Shown here: positions 1 to 7,497 of the stretch, in pieces | Layout of the letters: every line of letters begins with the position of its first letter | Position numbering within the stretch: position 1 is the stretch's first letter | Virus record (IMG/VR): IMGVR_UViG_3300037584_002593 | Span: 1-20,698 of that record | Strand: one strand, 5' to 3' | Origin: a virus | DNA length: 20,698 nt | The notes under the pieces: generated by a model | Seen by the model: the letters and a program-made list of their open reading frames with translations, nothing else | What the model was told of the DNA's origin: nothing | The model's database searches: none | Program-made: the position numbers and the translations under genes

Positions 1-531
1 GACGAGTCTTTAGTCGGCTTGCTGGATGACGTAAAACGCTTGCAAGCTATGCCTCCGGGTAGTCTTGGAAACGAATACTCGAAGTTCCTAGTAAAAACAG
101 GTCGATCTACATCGCAGTTTGCGGGTGATACTAAGGGCAAGGGCGAGAAGCCATCAGAGTCAGGGTTCAATACCTACATCAAGTGGTACAGAGATCAGCA
201 TGATTTGACTCATACGGTAACAGAGTATGAGCGCAATCCCTTTGGCGAAGTGGTCTTGCTCTGGTTCCTGCACGGAAACTTTGCAAACTTTGGCATCATC
301 GCAATGACGATACCCATGACGATAACGCATGCTAGAAAGAAGGGTTGGGGGGTCTTTGGCGCATCCTTTGAGGCGTATATGAACGGGCGCAGGGCGCAAT
401 GGCTTGCAGGCATGGATTGGCCGAATTTGCTAGACATGCCTTTACGAGACGTGAAAAAACTTATCGGCACAAAGTCCCCTGAGAAGTACCATAATTTAAT
501 GTCTAGCCTGCGAAAAAGGCGCAACTGGTGA
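1..531 (+). CDS. coq4: Coq4-like ubiquinone biosynthesis protein, 5' end cut by window edge
   Basis: The frame is open from the first base, so the gene starts upstream and 176 C-terminal codons are visible. Counting from base 1, the protein has LLDDVKRLQAMPPGSLG at residues 7-23, then HDLTH at 67-71, eleven residues, and E83. This matches the HDxxH-x11-E metal-binding signature of the Coq4 family. A later WPNLLDMPLRDVKKLIG stretch (140-156) fits the usual Coq4 C-terminus. In cells Coq4 works in ubiquinone biosynthesis; recent work assigns the eukaryotic protein a role in oxidative removal of the C1 carboxyl group. In a phage it would be an auxiliary metabolic gene that keeps host respiratory quinone supply going, which is inference. 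It overlaps the next gene by four bases (GTGA), so the two are probably translationally coupled. A TTG at 19 is an internal codon, not the likely start. Confidence 0.82.
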   Translation, partial: DESLVGLLDDVKRLQAMPPGSLGNEYSKFLVKTGRSTSQFAGDTKGKGEKPSESGFNTYIKWYRDQHDLTHTVTEYERNPFGEVVLLWFLHGNFANFGIIAMTIPMTITHARKKGWGVFGASFEAYMNGRRAQWLAGMDWPNLLDMPLRDVKKLIGTKSPEKYHNLMSSLRKRRNW

Positions 532-1025
532 AAGTGGTTGATGACTTTCTCCATCCAGACTTGTATCACAGAATATTGGATGGTTTGAAAGATTTAGACT
601 ACAAGCTTATCGATGACTACGATGGCTCAGAGAAGCACGAGGCAGGCTTGAAGACCGAGGTGGTTGAAGAAATTAAGGCTTGTTACCAAGAAAAGGTAAG
701 AGAGCCTGTTGGTTTTTTCGCGGCATCAATTGTGAAGTGTGATCCGGGGTACAAATACCACATACACTACGATCACCCTAACAAGTTGGTCAGCACCGTG
801 GTTTACCTTTACCCAGACCAAGGCAATGGCACTTTCTTTGTTACAAAAGAAGAGGGCTTAAAAGCATATTTTGACGAGATTATCTGGTATCCAAACCGCT
901 TAGTGTCTTGGATCAACACGGGTCAGAGGCATATGTACCGAAATACGACTGACGATATTCGATGTACACTGAACATATACCAGAAGAAACTAGACATAGA
1001 TTTTGCAGTAACACCTGACGATTGA
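528..1025 (+). CDS. Fe(II)/2-oxoglutarate-dependent oxygenase, small phage type
   Basis: A 165-aa protein starting with GTG inside the stop of the upstream gene. It resembles the prolyl-4-hydroxylase-like 2OG oxygenases common in marine phages. The iron facial triad can be placed as H80-x-D82 in HIHYDH and a distal H135 in GQRHMYRN. R145 in IRCTLNIY is the probable 2-oxoglutarate anchor. The spacing HxD-x52-H is normal for the double-stranded beta-helix fold. Such enzymes hydroxylate a protein, lipid or small molecule; the substrate here cannot be read from sequence. Four-base overlap with the Coq4-like gene suggests joint expression and possibly a shared pathway, but phage neighbours are often unrelated. 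A ribosome binding site for the next gene (AAGGAG) overlaps its stop. Confidence 0.82.
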   Translation: MKVVDDFLHPDLYHRILDGLKDLDYKLIDDYDGSEKHEAGLKTEVVEEIKACYQEKVREPVGFFAASIVKCDPGYKYHIHYDHPNKLVSTVVYLYPDQGNGTFFVTKEEGLKAYFDEIIWYPNRLVSWINTGQRHMYRNTTDDIRCTLNIYQKKLDIDFAVTPDD

Positions 1026-1030
1026 AGGAG
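1025..1030 (+). promoter_or_regulatory. Ribosome binding site of the lysozyme gene
   Basis: AAGGAG lies six bases before the ATG at 1037 and shares a base with the stop of the oxygenase gene. It decides for the ATG at 1037 over the in-frame TTG at 1022, which has no such site. Confidence 0.7.
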
Positions 1031-1036
1031 AAAGGT

Positions 1037-1456
1037 ATGAGCAAGTTGGTTGAGATGCTTAGGCGACATGAAGGTGTGCGTAGCCATGTATATCTGTGCA
1101 GTGCTGGCTACGAAACGTTGGGTGTAGGGCGCAACATTAGTGAATCTGGGCTAGGGCTGTCTGATGATGAAATCGACTACCTGCTTGAGAATGATATCAA
1201 ACGAGTGAAGAAGGAGCTTTCGGAAGCATACGATTGGTTTGATGATCTAAGTGACGCTAGACGTGACGCAATGATTGATATTTGCTTCAATCTTGGTTTG
1301 ACTAGGCTTCGTGGCTTTGTAAACGCGCTAGAGGCCATGTCACGGCAACAGTTCGATATAGCTGCCGATGAGTTCATGGATAGCAAATGGGCCGATCAAG
1401 TTGGGATGAGAGCTTTGCGAGTTACCGAAATGATAAGAGATGGTGAGTACACCTAA
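1037..1456 (+). CDS. Endolysin, T4-type lysozyme (GH24) with catalytic Cys
   Basis: A 139-aa muramidase that cleaves the glycan of peptidoglycan at lysis. From the ATG at 1037, catalytic E12 (RRHEG), C21 (YLCSAG) and T27 (ETLGVG) reproduce the E-x8-D/C-x5-T spacing of T4 lysozyme E11/D20/T26. Cys stands where T4 has Asp; an engineered D20C T4 enzyme is known to stay active, and natural E-C-T endolysins exist. The C-terminal half (RRDAMIDICFNLGLTRL, then ALEAMSRQQFDIAADEFMDSKW) matches the helical lobe of the family. Length is a little short of T4 lysozyme (164 aa). There is no clear signal-anchor or transmembrane segment at the N-terminus, so it probably needs a holin; none is recognisable in this window. 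It overlaps the following tail gene at TAATG. Confidence 0.9.
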   Translation: MSKLVEMLRRHEGVRSHVYLCSAGYETLGVGRNISESGLGLSDDEIDYLLENDIKRVKKELSEAYDWFDDLSDARRDAMIDICFNLGLTRLRGFVNALEAMSRQQFDIAADEFMDSKWADQVGMRALRVTEMIRDGEYT

Positions 1457-3351
1457 TGCCTTTGCAGAAATTCATCTTTAACCCCGGAATCAACAAGCAG
1501 GGAACTGATTACACTGCGGAGGGTGGATGGTTTGACGGCAATCTTGTTCGGTTTCGCCAAGGTTTGCCCGAAAAAATCGGTGGTTGGGTTAAATATCTAA
1601 ACAGTTCTTTTGAAGGGACAGGCAGAAAGCTGCTGGGCTGGACGGCTGTTGATGGAACTAAGCTTCTTGGCATTGGCACCAGAAGCAAATTGTACATTTC
1701 GTCGGACTCAAACTATAGCGACATAACGCCGGTTCGCTCAACCACTGCGGCAGGCGACGTAACTTTTGGCGCTACGAATACGTCTAGCTCTATCACCGTC
1801 ACAGACACCGCTCACGGAGCATCTCTAGGCGATTTTGTAACTTTCAGCGGGGCTGCAACGTTGGGCGGCAACATAACTGCTGCGGTCCTAAACCAAGAGT
1901 ATGAGATTGATTCAGTTAGCGATACGAACACATATGTCGTTATCGCAAAAGACACATCTGGCGCAACGGTTACAGCAAACGGCAGTGATACTGGCAATGG
2001 TGGCAGTTCTGTTGTGGGCGCATATCAAATCAACGTCGGTCTTGACGTATTCCTTAATGGCACAGGGTGGAGTGTCGGCGCTTGGGGTAATGGCGCTTGG
2101 GGATCTTCTAGCGCACTGAGTCCGTTGAACCAACTACGCTTGTGGTCCATGGATAGTTTTGGCGAGGACTTGATTGCTAACGTGCGAGCAGGAGGCATTT
2201 ACTACTGGGACACTAGTGCAAAAAATTTAGGGGCAGATCGTGCTGTAAATATTTCTGCTCTTGCGGGCGCAAATTTTACGCCTACAGCCGCTCTTCAGGT
2301 CCTTGTATCTGACGTAGACCGGCATGTAATTGCCCTTGGCGCAGACCCCATCAATGATACCGCAACAGCTAGAACTGGGACTATTGACCCTCTTTTGGTT
2401 GCTTTTTCTGACCAAGAAAACGCGGCAGAGTGGTTTCCTACATCAACAAACACTGCCGGTTCGCTGCGTTGCTCGGCAGGCTCACAAATTATCAGTGGCC
2501 TCAGAACACGGCAAGAAACTTTGATATGGACGGATGTGGCTCTTTACAGCCTACAGTTCATTGGTCCGCCTCTCACCTTTGGCTTAAACCTAGTCAGTGA
2601 CGGCGTCAGCATCATTGGGCCAAACGCTGCGATCAGCACCCCGAATGGCGTGTTTTGGATGGACAGGAAGGGCTTCTATCAGTACGGAGGAAGCATAACG
2701 CCTCTTACTTGTACGGTTCTTTCTCATGTACTGGACGACTTTAACGCAGATCAAGGGTTTCAGGTTCATGCGTTTGTAAACAAGCAGTTTCAAGAAGTGG
2801 GTTGGTTCTATCCATCCGGAAACTCAATGTCGATAGACCGGTACGTTACATATAATTACGTCGAGCAGACGTGGGCTATTGGTGAGCTATCTAGAACCGC
2901 GTGGCTTGACGAGGGGTTAGAAAGCTTCCCAAGAGCCGCCGGGTACGACGGTGCGGAAAACTACATTTACTCTCACGAAACAGGCCACGACGATGACGGC
3001 CAGCCGATGGATAACGTCTTTGTTGAAAGCGCCGACTTTGATTTAGGTGATGGCGAGCAGTTTCAGTTTATCCGAAGATGTGTTCCAGACGTTAAGTTCA
3101 CGGGTGATAGCGGGGCAACGCAAACGATTAACTTTGTTTTGAAAGCAAGAAACTTCCCCGGCGATTCACTGACCACGGACCAAACATCTTCTTTTACGAC
3201 TAACAGCACAAAAATAGACACCCGTGCGCGAGGTCGTCAGGCTGCGGTTCGGTTTGAATCTGATGACGATGGTGACATTGGCGTAAGAACAGGGGTTGGT
3301 TTTAGGATTGGCGCAACTAGGCTTGATTTACAACCAAACGGCAGACGATGA
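1456..3351 (+). CDS. Tail accessory / DNA-stabilisation-type structural protein
   Basis: A 631-aa virion protein. The N-terminus (FNPGINKQGTDYTAEGGWFD, then VRFRQGLPEKIGGW, residues 8-44) is typical of a phage family related to P22 gp10-like stabilisation proteins and tail-tube B proteins, which close the portal channel and carry the tail. The body is rich in beta strands with short repeated Trp and Gly turns (GWSVGAWGNGAWGSSS, 204-219). Residues about 100-185 look like an inserted Thr/Ser/Gly-rich beta module (HGASLGDFVTFSGA, 120-133) of the kind spliced into many tail proteins. The C-terminus (RARGRQAAVRFES, then IGATRLDLQPNGRR) is also usual in this family. It starts with ATG at 1456 inside the lysozyme stop and overlaps the next gene at ATGA. 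The exact position in the tail is inferred, not shown. Confidence 0.75.
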   Translation: MPLQKFIFNPGINKQGTDYTAEGGWFDGNLVRFRQGLPEKIGGWVKYLNSSFEGTGRKLLGWTAVDGTKLLGIGTRSKLYISSDSNYSDITPVRSTTAAGDVTFGATNTSSSITVTDTAHGASLGDFVTFSGAATLGGNITAAVLNQEYEIDSVSDTNTYVVIAKDTSGATVTANGSDTGNGGSSVVGAYQINVGLDVFLNGTGWSVGAWGNGAWGSSSALSPLNQLRLWSMDSFGEDLIANVRAGGIYYWDTSAKNLGADRAVNISALAGANFTPTAALQVLVSDVDRHVIALGADPINDTATARTGTIDPLLVAFSDQENAAEWFPTSTNTAGSLRCSAGSQIISGLRTRQETLIWTDVALYSLQFIGPPLTFGLNLVSDGVSIIGPNAAISTPNGVFWMDRKGFYQYGGSITPLTCTVLSHVLDDFNADQGFQVHAFVNKQFQEVGWFYPSGNSMSIDRYVTYNYVEQTWAIGELSRTAWLDEGLESFPRAAGYDGAENYIYSHETGHDDDGQPMDNVFVESADFDLGDGEQFQFIRRCVPDVKFTGDSGATQTINFVLKARNFPGDSLTTDQTSSFTTNSTKIDTRARGRQAAVRFESDDDGDIGVRTGVGFRIGATRLDLQPNGRR

Positions 3352-3692
3352 GTAAGCTTTTAAGAGGGCGTTTGCCGACTGTTTTAGGGCAACAATCGGT
3401 AGACAGCGATACTTTTAACAGCACGGTTCGCCTGTTAGAGCTTAGTCTTAACGCTTTTGACCCAGATGCCACTCCGCAATTCACAAGAACTGAAAGAGAC
3501 GAGCTAAAATTTAATGCGGGGGATGTTATTTGGAATAGTTCCATAAACACCCTTCAGGTATATAGTGGTAACGAATGGATTAGTTTATCTAAAGAACTGC
3601 CCTATGAGACATCTTCGCTAGAAGCGGTTGCAGAGGTGGGGGCTGTTCAAGTAATTACAAACGGGGCTATCGTGGTGAACGTACACGGTTAG
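3348..3692 (+). CDS. Small hypothetical virion-module protein
   Basis: A 114-aa protein of unknown role, starting with ATG four bases inside the preceding gene. The segment FNAGDVIWNSSINTLQVYSG (54-73), followed by NEWISL, resembles a short beta motif often seen in phage fibre and tail-associated proteins, in which a Trp ends a strand pair. No signal peptide, membrane segment or catalytic motif is visible. The coupling to the tail gene suggests a structural or assembly role. It ends at a TAG followed by the only gap (38 bases) inside the virion block. Confidence 0.6.
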   Translation: MSKLLRGRLPTVLGQQSVDSDTFNSTVRLLELSLNAFDPDATPQFTRTERDELKFNAGDVIWNSSINTLQVYSGNEWISLSKELPYETSSLEAVAEVGAVQVITNGAIVVNVHG

Positions 3693-3693
3693 G

Positions 3694-3724
3694 TTGGTTC
3701 TTCTAATAAAAATAGGCGTATACT
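3694..3724 (+). promoter_or_regulatory. Weak candidate promoter in the 38-base gap
   Basis: TATACT at 3719-3724 matches five of six bases of a sigma70-type -10 box, and TTGGTT at 3694-3699 partly matches a -35 box, but the 19-base spacer is long. Transcription would begin almost at the ATG at 3731, leaving little leader. An AAGGA lies at 3725-3729, only one base from that ATG, which is too close for an ordinary ribosome binding site. I regard this as possible only. Confidence 0.22.
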
Positions 3725-3730
3725 AAGGAC

Positions 3731-5698
3731 ATGGGACAAGCTGCACTTAAATACGATGAGTTTGAGGAACTGGATCAAGTTCCTATACCGGAAGGCGGTA
3801 TCGCCACCTTTTTGACGGCTGAAACCGGCTCTTGGGCCGATGACGACGACGATGTGCCACCCAAAGGCATTACAAACGTCGTAAAGATAGCCGACAAACT
3901 GGCTCAGTATGGCCGTAACGAAGACGAATACATGGTTCACGCCGCCGAAGGCGAAACTGTGATCCCTATGGAAGTCTTCAAGCAGAATCCCGCCCTGAAA
4001 GAAAAGCTTTTTGCAGAAATGCGCATCATGGGCATTGAGCCAGAGCGTTACGTTGTAGGTAACGAGCTTAACTCAATCAACCCTGTGACAGGTCAGCCTG
4101 AATTCTTCTTGAAGAAGCTGTTCAAGGGCTTGAAAAAGATTGTCAAAAAGGTTTTGCCAGTTGTAGCGACGATTGTTTTGAGTGCGATTCCGGGCGTGGG
4201 GCCGGTTCTAGCCTCCGCAATTGTTCAAGGCGCTTCAACAGCGATTCAAGGCGGCAGCTTAAAAGACAGCTTAAAAGCAGCGGCCATAGGCGGTATTTCT
4301 AGCTTTGCCGCAGGCAAAATTGGAAATGCCCGAGGTTGGGCTGAAAACAGCGCCAAACAAATGATGACTCAATCGGCTATTAACACCACGCTTTCTGGTG
4401 GAAAACCGGTCGATATCTTAAAAAGCGCCGCCGTAGCGGGTCTTACGACGAAAGGTCTGGAGATGGTTCGCGGCAGGACCGCAGCCGAAACCACCCCAGA
4501 AGCAGACGTAGCTCCTCAAGTAGATACTAAACTGGGCGAAACTCTAAGCACCGACTTGGACGTAATGGACGCTACTTTAGCTAAGACAGGGGACCTTTCA
4601 ACTGCCGGTGCACCGGGGACAACAGAGGTCTTGCCATCCGGTGAGCTACAGAGCATGCTGAAAAACATGGAAGTTTCCGCTGACGCCACCGGTTCGGTAG
4701 CTTCAACGCTTCCGGAATCTGTCGATGCCACCGCGACTGAAGTAACCGGCATACGTTTACCGGGCACTCAGCCTCCTGTTGATGCGTCTCTAGAAATGTT
4801 CCCCGCAGCACAGCAGCTAGTTACGGACATAGACACGACCTTGGCCGAAAGTGCTCAAGATCCTCTCTTGCGCAGTTATCGTCGCGAAGCTGGCCTACCC
4901 GAAAGCGGACCTCTCGCTACTGACGGTGCTCCCGCTACTGACGGTGCTCCCGCTACTGGCGGTGCTGCGGTGGATTTGACACCGCCGCAGGTGCCCGGCG
5001 TTCTAGAGTCAGCAAAGGATATTTTTACTGGCCGCACCACCGGCAAAGGTTTTGACTTTGCAGGAAGACTAGATGCCGCTAAAGATTTGTTTTTGCCAAG
5101 TTACGATCCAACTGAATTGAAGAATTACTTGACCGATTTCAAAAACGTCGATCCAAAAGGTTTTGCGGCGGAGTACGGCAATAACGCTTCCGTTACTAGC
5201 GCCATAAGCGATTTTTTGAAAGACCCAACCAATAAAATCAGCACTTTGCGTAAATTTGGTCCCGGTGCTGCCGCAGTGTTGGGCCTTAGCGCCTTATCGA
5301 AGCCCGAAGAGGTAGAAGGCATCAACATCGATGACATACCCACCGGTCAGGACCTTATCGACGCTGACCCGTCTAAATACCGCATATACGGTGACGACTT
5401 TGTTTACCAACAGCCGCAGTTTACTGTGACTCGTTCGGCGGGCAATATGTTTGGCGTGCCTGCCTTTACACCTTCTCCTTTGAACGTAGCAGAGGGCGGC
5501 GGTATTATGAGTTTCCCCCGTATGAACGGCCCTATCGAAGGCCCCGGCACTGAAACTTCTGACGACATACCCGCCATGCTTTCTGACGGCGAGTTTGTGT
5601 TTACGGCTAAAGCAGTGCGCGGAGCAGGTAGGGGTAGCCGAGAAGAAGGCATGAACACCATGTATCAAATGATGCGTCAATTTGAGGCTAGAGCGTAA
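3731..5698 (+). CDS. Large virion-module protein with AEGETVIP and SDGEFV motifs
   Basis: A 655-aa protein. Residues about 67-125 (YMVHAAEGETVIP, then NPALKEKLF, RYVVG, NSINPVTGQPEFF) form a module I recognise from many phage virion proteins of unknown function. Next come a Lys-rich helix (FLKKLFKGLKKIVKKVLP, 126-143) and a hydrophobic, Gly/Ala-rich stretch (about 143-200), which could insert into a membrane. The middle (250-420) is Ala/Thr/Pro-rich, of low complexity, with an 18-base tandem repeat. The C-terminal 50 residues carry SDDIPAMLSDGEFVFTAKAV, then RGAGRGSREEGMNTMYQMMR, a block shared by marine phage structural proteins. Residues 305-313 (ELQSMLKNM) recur in the 944-aa protein. The start is the ATG at 3731 because no other start occurs before the conserved module, although its ribosome site is poor. 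A role as internal or ejection protein is inference. Confidence 0.65.
   Translation: MGQAALKYDEFEELDQVPIPEGGIATFLTAETGSWADDDDDVPPKGITNVVKIADKLAQYGRNEDEYMVHAAEGETVIPMEVFKQNPALKEKLFAEMRIMGIEPERYVVGNELNSINPVTGQPEFFLKKLFKGLKKIVKKVLPVVATIVLSAIPGVGPVLASAIVQGASTAIQGGSLKDSLKAAAIGGISSFAAGKIGNARGWAENSAKQMMTQSAINTTLSGGKPVDILKSAAVAGLTTKGLEMVRGRTAAETTPEADVAPQVDTKLGETLSTDLDVMDATLAKTGDLSTAGAPGTTEVLPSGELQSMLKNMEVSADATGSVASTLPESVDATATEVTGIRLPGTQPPVDASLEMFPAAQQLVTDIDTTLAESAQDPLLRSYRREAGLPESGPLATDGAPATDGAPATGGAAVDLTPPQVPGVLESAKDIFTGRTTGKGFDFAGRLDAAKDLFLPSYDPTELKNYLTDFKNVDPKGFAAEYGNNASVTSAISDFLKDPTNKISTLRKFGPGAAAVLGLSALSKPEEVEGINIDDIPTGQDLIDADPSKYRIYGDDFVYQQPQFTVTRSAGNMFGVPAFTPSPLNVAEGGGIMSFPRMNGPIEGPGTETSDDIPAMLSDGEFVFTAKAVRGAGRGSREEGMNTMYQMMRQFEARA
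4916..4969 (+). repeat. Three 18-base tandem repeats coding for ATDGAP
   Basis: GCTACTGACGGTGCTCCC occurs at 4916-4933 and 4934-4951 without change, and a third copy with three differences follows at 4952-4969 (ATGGAA). The repeat keeps the frame and extends a flexible linker in the 655-aa protein. Perfect copies point to recent slippage. Confidence 0.9.
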
Positions 5699-7497
5699 TG
5701 GCTGATGTAACAACCACAACCCAGTATGTACGTGAAGCCCCTGAAATTGAGGCGTATAAGCTTGGGCTATATCAAGATGCTCAAAAATACATTCAGGAAA
5801 TGCAGCGGCAAGGTGTTACACCCCCAGCGCAGGCCATTGCAGGTCTTACAAGTGAGCAACTAGCCGCAGGGGAACTTACCCGTACCGGGATTGGTGGGTA
5901 CGAGCCGTACTTACAAGGCGCGTTATCGGCAAATCAAGCTGCTCAAGGCATGATTGCTGGGACTTCCATGCCCTTGTTGCAAGAGTCCTTGGCGCAACAA
6001 CAGCAAGGTATTTCTGGCTTAGAGCAAGCACGCCAGCTAGCGGTAGCGCAGCGACAAGCTCCTTATCAGGTTAGGGATCAAGCTTTACGCGGTCTTTCTG
6101 GTGCTGCAACAGATATTGCGCGTGCTGGGGCAGGCGTAGGCAGTCAGGTTTTTGCTGCCCAGCAAGGTTTAGGGCGTGCCGGTCAATTAGGTCAACAAGC
6201 GGCACAACAAGCAATGCCCGCGAGTCAACGTGCGCAACAACAAGCAATGCAGTCTAGTCAACAAGCCGGACAGATCGCAGGGCAGGGCATGCGTAGCATT
6301 GGTCAAGCGCAGCAAGGCATCGCAGGCCAAATTGGTGGGGCACAAACTGGTTTAAGCGAAGCCACCGGTCGAGCTAGAGGCGTCACACAACAAGCCATCG
6401 GTCAGCTACAGGGCAGTGATGCTCAGTTCGATCCTAGCGGGATTGCTGCCTTTATGGACCCGTTTACTCGACAGGTCATTGAAGCTGAACAGGCCGAGAT
6501 TGCTCGACTAGGCGAAAAACAAGTTAATGAAGCGCGTGCGGCTCAAGCAGCGGCAGGCGCGTTTGGGGGTTCTAGAGGGGCACTCATGGAAGCTGAGATC
6601 GGTCGAAACGTCTTGGAACAACAAGCGCGGACCGGGGCACAACTTAGCTCACAAGGCTATCAGCAGGCGGCGCAGCAAGCGCAACAAGCCTTTGAAGCGT
6701 CGAAAGGTCGCCAGCAACAAGCTGCCGCTCAAACAGGTCAATTAGGGCTTAGTGCAGAGCAGCTAGCGCAACGTGGTGCTCAAGCAGGCGGTCAGTTAGG
6801 TCTACAAGGTCAAATGAGTCAAGCACAACTGGCAAGCCAAGCAGCACAGCTAGGTATTTCAACAGAGCAGTTGCAGAACCAGATGGCGCAGCAAGCAGCA
6901 CAAACGGCTCAAAACCAAGGTCGGTTAGGTCTATCGGCTGCACAACTACAGCAGCAAGGCGCACAGGCAGGCGGTGCGTTGGGTCTTTCGGGGCAACAAG
7001 CGATGGCACAAATGGCGGGGCAACGAGCAAACATTGCCCAGCAGGGTGGTCAGCTAGGCTTGCAGTATGGTCAATTAGCTCAAGCTGATGTAAATCAACT
7101 CGCGGCTCTTGCGCAACAGCAAGGAGCAATGGGTCAAGGCATTGCTGGACTTGCTATGCAAGGCGGGCAACTTGCCGGTCAGCTAGGTAGCCTTGGTGGG
7201 CAGCAAGCGGCTCTTGGTCAACAAGCACAGCAGCAGCGTCAAGCTGACGCACAAAGTCTGCTCCAGTATGGCGGCATGGAACAGCAGCAAGCACAAAACG
7301 TCTTGAACGCTCAGTACCAAGCAGAACAGGCGGCTTACAACCAGCCGCTAGCGCAGCTAGGCTTCTTGGGCGACATGACAAAAGCATTGCCGTCGTCTCA
7401 AAGCGCCGTCTTCCAACAAACACAACCTTCTCCAAGCTTTGCGCAAACAGCCGGGGGCTTGGCAATGGGGGCGGCTGGTCTAGCGAGGGCCTTTTAA
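5698..7497 (+). CDS. Gln/Ala-rich repeat virion protein
   Basis: A 599-aa protein starting at TAATG on the upstream stop. The N-terminus (REAPEIEAYKLGLYQDAQKY, residues 12-31) and the centre (FDPSGIAAFMDPFTRQVIEA, 244-263, then AGAFGGSRGALMEAEIGRN, 286-304) are the ordered parts and resemble a conserved marine phage virion family. The rest is dominated by Gln, Ala and Gly. From about 346 to 500 an irregular repeat of about 20 residues recurs, each copy built on LGLS/LGIS/LGLQ followed by QL (at 349, 367, 385, 410, 428 and 453). This would form long amphipathic helices. No catalytic motif, signal peptide or true membrane span is visible. Its place between two other low-complexity virion genes suggests an internal core or ejected protein; that is inference, and a tail-fibre role is not excluded. 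Confidence 0.62.
   Translation: MADVTTTTQYVREAPEIEAYKLGLYQDAQKYIQEMQRQGVTPPAQAIAGLTSEQLAAGELTRTGIGGYEPYLQGALSANQAAQGMIAGTSMPLLQESLAQQQQGISGLEQARQLAVAQRQAPYQVRDQALRGLSGAATDIARAGAGVGSQVFAAQQGLGRAGQLGQQAAQQAMPASQRAQQQAMQSSQQAGQIAGQGMRSIGQAQQGIAGQIGGAQTGLSEATGRARGVTQQAIGQLQGSDAQFDPSGIAAFMDPFTRQVIEAEQAEIARLGEKQVNEARAAQAAAGAFGGSRGALMEAEIGRNVLEQQARTGAQLSSQGYQQAAQQAQQAFEASKGRQQQAAAQTGQLGLSAEQLAQRGAQAGGQLGLQGQMSQAQLASQAAQLGISTEQLQNQMAQQAAQTAQNQGRLGLSAAQLQQQGAQAGGALGLSGQQAMAQMAGQRANIAQQGGQLGLQYGQLAQADVNQLAALAQQQGAMGQGIAGLAMQGGQLAGQLGSLGGQQAALGQQAQQQRQADAQSLLQYGGMEQQQAQNVLNAQYQAEQAAYNQPLAQLGFLGDMTKALPSSQSAVFQQTQPSPSFAQTAGGLAMGAAGLARAF

Noticed and set aside
1022-1036. TTG start of the lysozyme at 1022
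   Set aside because: The ATG at 1037 has a good AAGGAG site at the right distance; the extension MKEKG adds nothing to the fold.
5550-5600. SDDIPAML in the 655-aa protein as another SSB-like tip
   Set aside because: It is internal, not C-terminal, and belongs to a longer virion motif.
5294-5719. Minus-strand reading frame of 141 codons
   Set aside because: It is opposite the conserved C-terminal end of the 655-aa gene; no domain or credible start.
5698-7497. CRISPR-like or DNA-level repeat array in the Gln-rich gene
   Set aside because: The repeats are irregular and follow the reading frame; they are protein repeats.
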